From Gammaproteobacteria bacterium (GTDB lineage: Bacteria > Pseudomonadota > Gammaproteobacteria > Chromatiales > Sedimenticolaceae), in NCBI GenBank assembly GCA_020445165.1, contig JAGRHE010000036.1, positions 1 through 18,022 on the forward strand: a DNA stretch of 18,022 bases. The letters are read 5' to 3'. Positions 14,775 to 18,022 of this stretch are shown here, piece after piece (position 1 is the stretch's first letter; the number at the start of each line of letters is the position of its first letter). The notes under the pieces are model-generated. The model worked only from the letters and a program-made list of their open reading frames with translations, was not told the origin of the DNA and ran no database searches. Made by a program: the position numbers and the translations under genes.

Positions 14775-14811
14775 CCGGCGCGGGGGGAAACCCCGCATTG
14801 CAATGCGCCGG
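14775..14811 (+). promoter_or_regulatory. Structured leader upstream of the MlaC-like gene
   Basis: CCGGCGC (14775-14781) pairs with GCGCCGG (14805-14811). Inside this, GCGGGG (14780-14785) can pair with CCCCGC (14791-14796) around GGAAA, and CGCATTGCAATGCG (14794-14807) is a perfect 14-base palindrome. The pairings overlap and exclude one another. It could be a 5' leader element or an operator 100-130 bases before the start. Confidence 0.4.
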
Positions 14812-14908
14812 CGGCCTTGGCAACCTTCGGCCAGCCGCGGCGGCAAGCGTCCGGCACCGGGAGCCGACCAGCAGAGGCGATCCGGACCATTTTCAACGGG
14901 GGACGTAG

Positions 14909-15604
14909 ATGAAATCAGCTCACTGGGTGTTGGCCGGCATGCTGCTCGGCAGCGTGGTTCACGCCATTCCACAATATGGTCCGGGCATGGGACCTGGGCC
15001 TTACGGACAGGCAAGGATGGCGCCGCAGGCGATGGCCACTCCAGCGGTTGCGCTGCGTAACGGCATGGACAGGTTGCAGGCCTTCCTGGGCGGTGACAAC
15101 CAGCCGTCGGCCGAAGAGCTGGCAGCGTTCCTCGAGGCCGAGATCGCGCCGTTCTTCGATTTCGAATACATGGCCGAGTCCGCCGGTGGACGCCAGTTCG
15201 AGCGTATGAACGACGAACAGCGCGCCACCGTGGTTGCACAGATCAAGCAGTCGTTCCTGGGCAAGATGGCCGAAAAGCTCGGCGGTTACGATAACCAGCA
15301 GGTCCGCTTCATGCCGCCGCGGATGGACAATGGGGGGCGCACCGCGCAGGTGACCGCAGCCGTGTTGAATCCGGGCAGCTACCCGGCGCGTCTCGATTTC
15401 CGCCTCTACCGCAAGGGCGATGAGTGGCTGGTATACGATGTCGCCGCCAACGGCCAGAGCGCGATCGTGCACTACCGCAACCAATTGATGCGCGAGATGC
15501 GCCAGCAGCGGATGCAGCAGATGCGTCGCATGACCCCGCCGCCGCGGCCACAGATGCCACACGGTATGCTGCCGCCCAACCGTCCGCCGATGCCGCTGCG
15601 CTGA
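14909..15604 (+). CDS. MlaC/Ttg2D-family periplasmic protein, orphan copy
   Basis: A 231-residue exported protein with signal peptide at residues 1-19 (MKSAHWVLAGMLLGSVVHA). The core (about 48-195) follows the MlaC/Ttg2D (toluene tolerance) pattern: FFDFEYMAESAGG (82-94), a helix with MNDEQRATVVAQIKQSF (100-116), strands with VRFMPPRMDNGGRTAQVTA (132-150), then FRLYRKGDEWLVYDVAANG (164-182) and the final HYRNQL. Family members carry phospholipids across the periplasm for the MlaFEDB importer. No other mla genes are in the window. Unusual features are a Gly/Pro/Met/Tyr-rich spacer after the signal peptide (about 20-45) and a Met/Gln/Arg/Pro-rich tail (about 195-231) absent from typical MlaC. 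GGGGGA lies before the ATG at a good distance. The ligand here is unknown. Confidence 0.82.
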   Translation: MKSAHWVLAGMLLGSVVHAIPQYGPGMGPGPYGQARMAPQAMATPAVALRNGMDRLQAFLGGDNQPSAEELAAFLEAEIAPFFDFEYMAESAGGRQFERMNDEQRATVVAQIKQSFLGKMAEKLGGYDNQQVRFMPPRMDNGGRTAQVTAAVLNPGSYPARLDFRLYRKGDEWLVYDVAANGQSAIVHYRNQLMREMRQQRMQQMRRMTPPPRPQMPHGMLPPNRPPMPLR

Positions 15605-15645
15605 GTAAGCGTCACGGTATCGAGACCCAGGCTTTAGACAGGTGT

Positions 15646-15671
15646 CAGCCCATCACGAACGTGATGGGCTG
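15646..15671. terminator. Perfect hairpin between convergent genes
   Basis: CAGCCCATCACG (15646-15657) is the exact reverse complement of 15660-15671 with only AA between, so an RNA loop of four bases is likely. It lies between the stop of the MlaC-like gene (+) and the stop of the DsbA-family gene (-), where a bidirectional terminator is expected. Neither side has a good T-run. Confidence 0.65.
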
Positions 15672-15685
15672 AATGCCGGCAGCGG

Positions 15686-16336
15686 TCAGCGTTCGTCGGC
15701 AGGTTCGGTGGCCGCCATCCGCTCCCTGATTGCTGCCAACATCGGCGCGCAGTGCGTGTAATCGACCGGCACCGGCCAGTACTGGTCAGCCAGCCGCAGG
15801 CGCAGGCTCGGGAAGCTGTCGGCACCCATGCTTCGCGCCTCGGCCATTTCCGTATCGAGCACCGCCCGGGTTACCTGGGCGTCCAGTTGCGCCTGGAAAG
15901 CGTTGGCATCCAGGCCGATCGCGTCCGCCAGTTCGATCAGTGTCTCGTGTTCGGAAGGGTTGCGCGCCTGCAGGTAATAGGCGCGCTGGATCGCGTCGAT
16001 CATGAGGGTTTCGGTGGCCGGGTCGAGCTGGCGCGCGACGATCACGGCGCGGCAGGCCGGCCAGGTGCTGCGCCGCGGGGTGCACTCCGTCCAGAATGCA
16101 TGATTGAAGCGGGTACCGGGAATGCGCTCGGCAATCCGCCGCCAGGTGGCCTGCAGGTAGGCGCGCATCTCGGCTGGCATCGGCTGGTCGTTGTCCGCGG
16201 CCAGGCCACCGAGCAGGCGCCTGACGCCGAGCCCGCGCGGCAGCTGCGCGCACAGGCTTTCGAAGGTTGGCCGAAACCCCCAGCACCAGCTGCACATCGG
16301 GTCGTGGATGTAGATCAGTTCGGCATCATCGTGCAT
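15686..16336 (-). CDS. DsbA-family thioredoxin-fold protein (COG3531-like)
   Basis: A 216-residue protein without signal peptide, so probably cytoplasmic. The N-terminus holds the redox motif C15-S-W-C18 in DPMCSWCWGF, right after the first beta strand (LIYIHD), as in the DsbA-like predicted disulfide isomerases of COG3531 and related FrnE-type proteins. A helical insertion follows, and near the C-terminus DSFPSLRL carries the likely cis-proline. Additional Cys residues occur in the middle (ECTPRRSTWPACRA). Substrates are unknown. The ATG at 16336 is chosen because GCGAGG precedes it and the fold starts at once; the frame is open 55 codons upstream, but those overlap the divergent protease gene start and look non-coding. 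The two divergent genes are 101 bases apart and may share a control region. Confidence 0.82.
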   Translation of the reverse strand: MHDDAELIYIHDPMCSWCWGFRPTFESLCAQLPRGLGVRRLLGGLAADNDQPMPAEMRAYLQATWRRIAERIPGTRFNHAFWTECTPRRSTWPACRAVIVARQLDPATETLMIDAIQRAYYLQARNPSEHETLIELADAIGLDANAFQAQLDAQVTRAVLDTEMAEARSMGADSFPSLRLRLADQYWPVPVDYTHCAPMLAAIRERMAATEPADER

Positions 16337-16437
16337 GGTGGCCTCGCGTGTCGCACCCGGTTTGAACTCCGCTGCGGTGCCTGGTTCCAAGATGGTGGGC
16401 GGAATGCCCGGGCATTGATCAACTCTACAGGTTCGCC

Positions 16438-16965
16438 ATGACCCAGCCGGAAAAACCCGATTCCACCCAGCGCGCTGGCCGCCACATGCTGCTGGTCGCA
16501 TGGATCGCCGGTCTCGCGCTGCTGACCCTGTTGTTCCGCGACGTGCTCGAGGCCCAGTTCAACCCGAATGCCGTGCCACAGGTGCAGCGTGCCGAGGACG
16601 GCGTCCACGAGGTCGTGCTCGATCGCAATTCCAGGGGGCACTACGTGGCGGGCGGTGCGATCAACCGGGTGCCGGTCACCTTCCTGCTCGACACCGGTGC
16701 CACCGATGTGGCGCTGCCCGAGGCGCTGGCCGACCGTTTGCGCCTGCCGCGCACCGGCGGCGGGATCAGCCAGACCGCAAACGGCCCGGTCGCAGTCTGG
16801 CAGACGGTTCTGGACGAGGTCCAACTGGGTGCGATCACGCTGCGTAACGTGCGTGCATCGATCCTGCCATCGATGGATGCGGACGATGCCGTGCTGCTGG
16901 GCATGAGCTTCTTGCGCCAGCTCGAATTCAGCCAGCGCGACGGCCAGCTCACGCTGCGGCATTGA
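16438..16965 (+). CDS. Membrane-anchored retropepsin-like aspartic protease (TIGR02281-type)
   Basis: A 175-residue protein with one N-terminal membrane helix (about 17-34) and a periplasmic domain. The active-site loop FLLDTGATDVALP (82-94) contains D85-T-G-A, the single catalytic motif of clan AA proteases that work as dimers. The second hallmark, LLGMSFLRQLEF, lies near residues 153-164, and the protein ends soon after, as is usual in this bacterial family (TIGR02281). It probably cleaves periplasmic or membrane proteins; its substrate is unknown. The ATG has an AGGTT-type site just upstream. It is transcribed away from the DsbA-family gene. Confidence 0.87.
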   Translation: MTQPEKPDSTQRAGRHMLLVAWIAGLALLTLLFRDVLEAQFNPNAVPQVQRAEDGVHEVVLDRNSRGHYVAGGAINRVPVTFLLDTGATDVALPEALADRLRLPRTGGGISQTANGPVAVWQTVLDEVQLGAITLRNVRASILPSMDADDAVLLGMSFLRQLEFSQRDGQLTLRH

Positions 16966-17049
16966 GGTAGGGGTGTCCGATCCCGCTCGCGGGTGAGCGA
17001 CGGGTTTGCACGCCTGCTGGCAACCCACCAGGTTGTTAGCTCCTGACTT

Positions 17050-17547
17050 TTACGCCCTGTGTGCGGCAGTCGCGGGCGGTTTGCGCATCAGCAGGCCTCC
17101 GCCCGCGATCGCGGCTGCGCCGATCAGCAACGGGTACCAGAATGTCTCCCAAGGCAAGGGGTGCACCACCTCGCTGATCGACGGCGCTTGTTCCAGGTAA
17201 CGGACAGCGACCGTTCGGCCACGTATCGGCTCGATGTTGAACGTCCCTGCGACCAGGTCATCGATCTCGTAATAGCTCATCCGTGTCGTCGATTCGGTTG
17301 TGCCCTGCGGGCCGGCAAACTGCACGACCAGGTTGTAGACGGAGACGGTATCGGGTCCGGAGGCGGCGAGGTTGTAACGCGAGCGCGACAGGGCCTGCTC
17401 ATCGACGGCGACGGCTTTGACGATGACCCCGCTGGCCTGTTCACCGAGCAGCATCAGGCGCAGACTGAAGCGCTCTTTGTAGAGCGCCCCGGCGACCGCG
17501 AACAGACCGATCAGGATGACGAGTGTTGCGAGGGTCCGGCGTCCCAT
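17050..17547 (-). CDS. DUF3592-like membrane protein
   Basis: A 165-residue protein with two membrane helices (about 5-22 and 137-156) enclosing a soluble domain of about 110 residues that looks beta-rich (VSVYNLVVQFAGPQG, RTVAVRYLEQAPSISEV). A short basic tail (RKPPATAAHRA) follows the second helix. This layout, including the V-x-YLEQ-P segment before the second helix, resembles DUF3592 proteins, whose function is unknown. The start is secure: GGAGGT lies 6 bases before the ATG. It is convergent with the protease gene and lies downstream of the phosphofructokinase gene, with a strong terminator between, so it is probably its own transcript. Confidence 0.72.
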   Translation of the reverse strand: MGRRTLATLVILIGLFAVAGALYKERFSLRLMLLGEQASGVIVKAVAVDEQALSRSRYNLAASGPDTVSVYNLVVQFAGPQGTTESTTRMSYYEIDDLVAGTFNIEPIRGRTVAVRYLEQAPSISEVVHPLPWETFWYPLLIGAAAIAGGGLLMRKPPATAAHRA

Positions 17548-17736
17548 TCGATACCTCCGTCAGTGTCGATTACCGCCCGCGATGTCCATCTGAAAGACGA
17601 TGGCGGGTCTGCGCCGCTGGCCCGCTGCGATGGTCGACAGCAAGGACTGCATGCTGCGTTGTGCGACTGAAGCTTTGGCACAAGGTTACGCCAGGATTCG
17701 TCGCGCTGTAATCCACAGGCGATACCCGTTTTGCGC

Positions 17737-17764
17737 AAAAAAACCCCGGCACCGGGCCGGGGTT
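17737..17764 (-). terminator. Rho-independent terminator of the PPi-phosphofructokinase gene
   Basis: On the minus strand a 7-bp GC stem (17756-17762 with 17744-17750), extended by two A-T pairs, has a 5-base loop and is followed by seven T's (17743-17737). It begins 43 bases after the stop codon at 17807. This is a textbook intrinsic terminator. Confidence 0.92.
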
Positions 17765-17806
17765 CTGATCATCCCGCCGCCCGTCGAGGCGCGGTGTGAT
17801 GCGGTT

Positions 17807-18022
17807 TCAGAGCTCGAAGTCAGGCAGCTTGCGTGCCACGCTGTTGAGCTTGAGGGTGACGTAGTCAGGCAGACCGTTGCCCTTGTACGGCGGGTAGGCC
17901 TCGCCCTCGATCAGCGGGTACAGGTACTCGCGGCACTTGTCGGTGATGCCGAAGCCGTCGTCGGAAATGAAGTCCATCGGCATCATCTTCTCGACGTTGG
18001 CGACTTCGCTCAGCGGTGCCTC
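17807..18022 (-). CDS. pfp: Pyrophosphate-dependent 6-phosphofructokinase, C-terminus (partial)
   Basis: Only the last 71 residues lie in the window; the gene runs off the right edge. Translation of the minus strand gives MPMDFISDDGFGITDKCREY, then LYPLIEGEAYPPYKGNGLPD, and finally LNSVARKLPDFEL. This is the characteristic end of PPi-dependent phosphofructokinases (diphosphate-fructose-6-phosphate 1-phosphotransferase), as in methanotrophs and sulfur oxidisers. The enzyme interconverts fructose-6-phosphate and fructose-1,6-bisphosphate reversibly using pyrophosphate. In autotrophic sulfur-oxidising symbionts it has been proposed also to act in the Calvin cycle and to save energy together with a proton-pumping pyrophosphatase. 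The phosphate-donor site is outside the window, so PPi rather than ATP use is judged from the C-terminal sequence alone. Confidence 0.82.
   Translation of the reverse strand, partial: EAPLSEVANVEKMMPMDFISDDGFGITDKCREYLYPLIEGEAYPPYKGNGLPDYVTLKLNSVARKLPDFEL

Noticed and set aside
16966..17049. Terminator hairpins between the protease and DUF3592-like genes
   Set aside because: Only short stems (CCCGC/GCGGG and GCAACC/GGTTGT) with no T-run; too weak to call.

Overview
The window is GC-rich, densely coded DNA from a gammaproteobacterium, most likely a sulfur-oxidising, Chromatiales-like organism. The evidence for this is a Gly/Tyr/Trp-rich secreted protein that looks like a sulfur globule envelope protein, the C-terminus of a pyrophosphate-dependent phosphofructokinase (common in autotrophic sulfur oxidisers), a PEP-CTERM-type exosortase substrate, and typical Gram-negative envelope genes. 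No rRNA, tRNA, CRISPR array, transposase or phage gene was seen. The taxonomic placement is inference.

Layout. 1-2005 (+): end of a small membrane protein, then a two-helix potassium channel with two tandem RCK domains. 2192-3109 (+): a YkgJ-type cysteine-cluster protein. 3202-6227 (-): a small membrane protein, the sulfur globule-like protein with a strong 3' hairpin, a PEP-CTERM-like secreted protein behind a convincing sigma-54 promoter, and an unknown coiled-coil protein. 6548-14665 (+): an unknown putative outer-membrane barrel protein, followed by an alternating series of pseudopilin 1, membrane GGDEF/EAL protein 1, pseudopilin 2 and membrane GGDEF/EAL protein 2. 14909-15604 (+): an orphan MlaC-like periplasmic protein. 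15686-16336 (-): a cytoplasmic DsbA-family CxxC protein, divergent from a membrane-anchored retropepsin-like protease (16438-16965, +). 17050-17547 (-): a DUF3592-like membrane protein. 17807 to the end (-): PPi-phosphofructokinase C-terminus with a textbook terminator.

How the genes may work together. The most distinctive part is 8342-14665. Two GspG-like pseudopilins share 40 of 50 N-terminal residues, and each is followed by a transmembrane c-di-GMP enzyme. The first enzyme has a degenerate GGDEF site (SGDQF) with an intact EAL domain, so it is probably a phosphodiesterase. The second keeps both GGDEF and EAL motifs. No pilus or type II secretion assembly genes lie nearby. This suggests a duplicated pseudopilin/c-di-GMP module, perhaps for surface sensing or attachment, with the upstream barrel protein as a possible partner. 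This function is inferred; only the gene order, motifs and paralogy are visible. A second theme is the cell surface and storage: the sulfur globule-like protein and the sigma-54-driven PEP-CTERM protein are adjacent and have several dyads around them.
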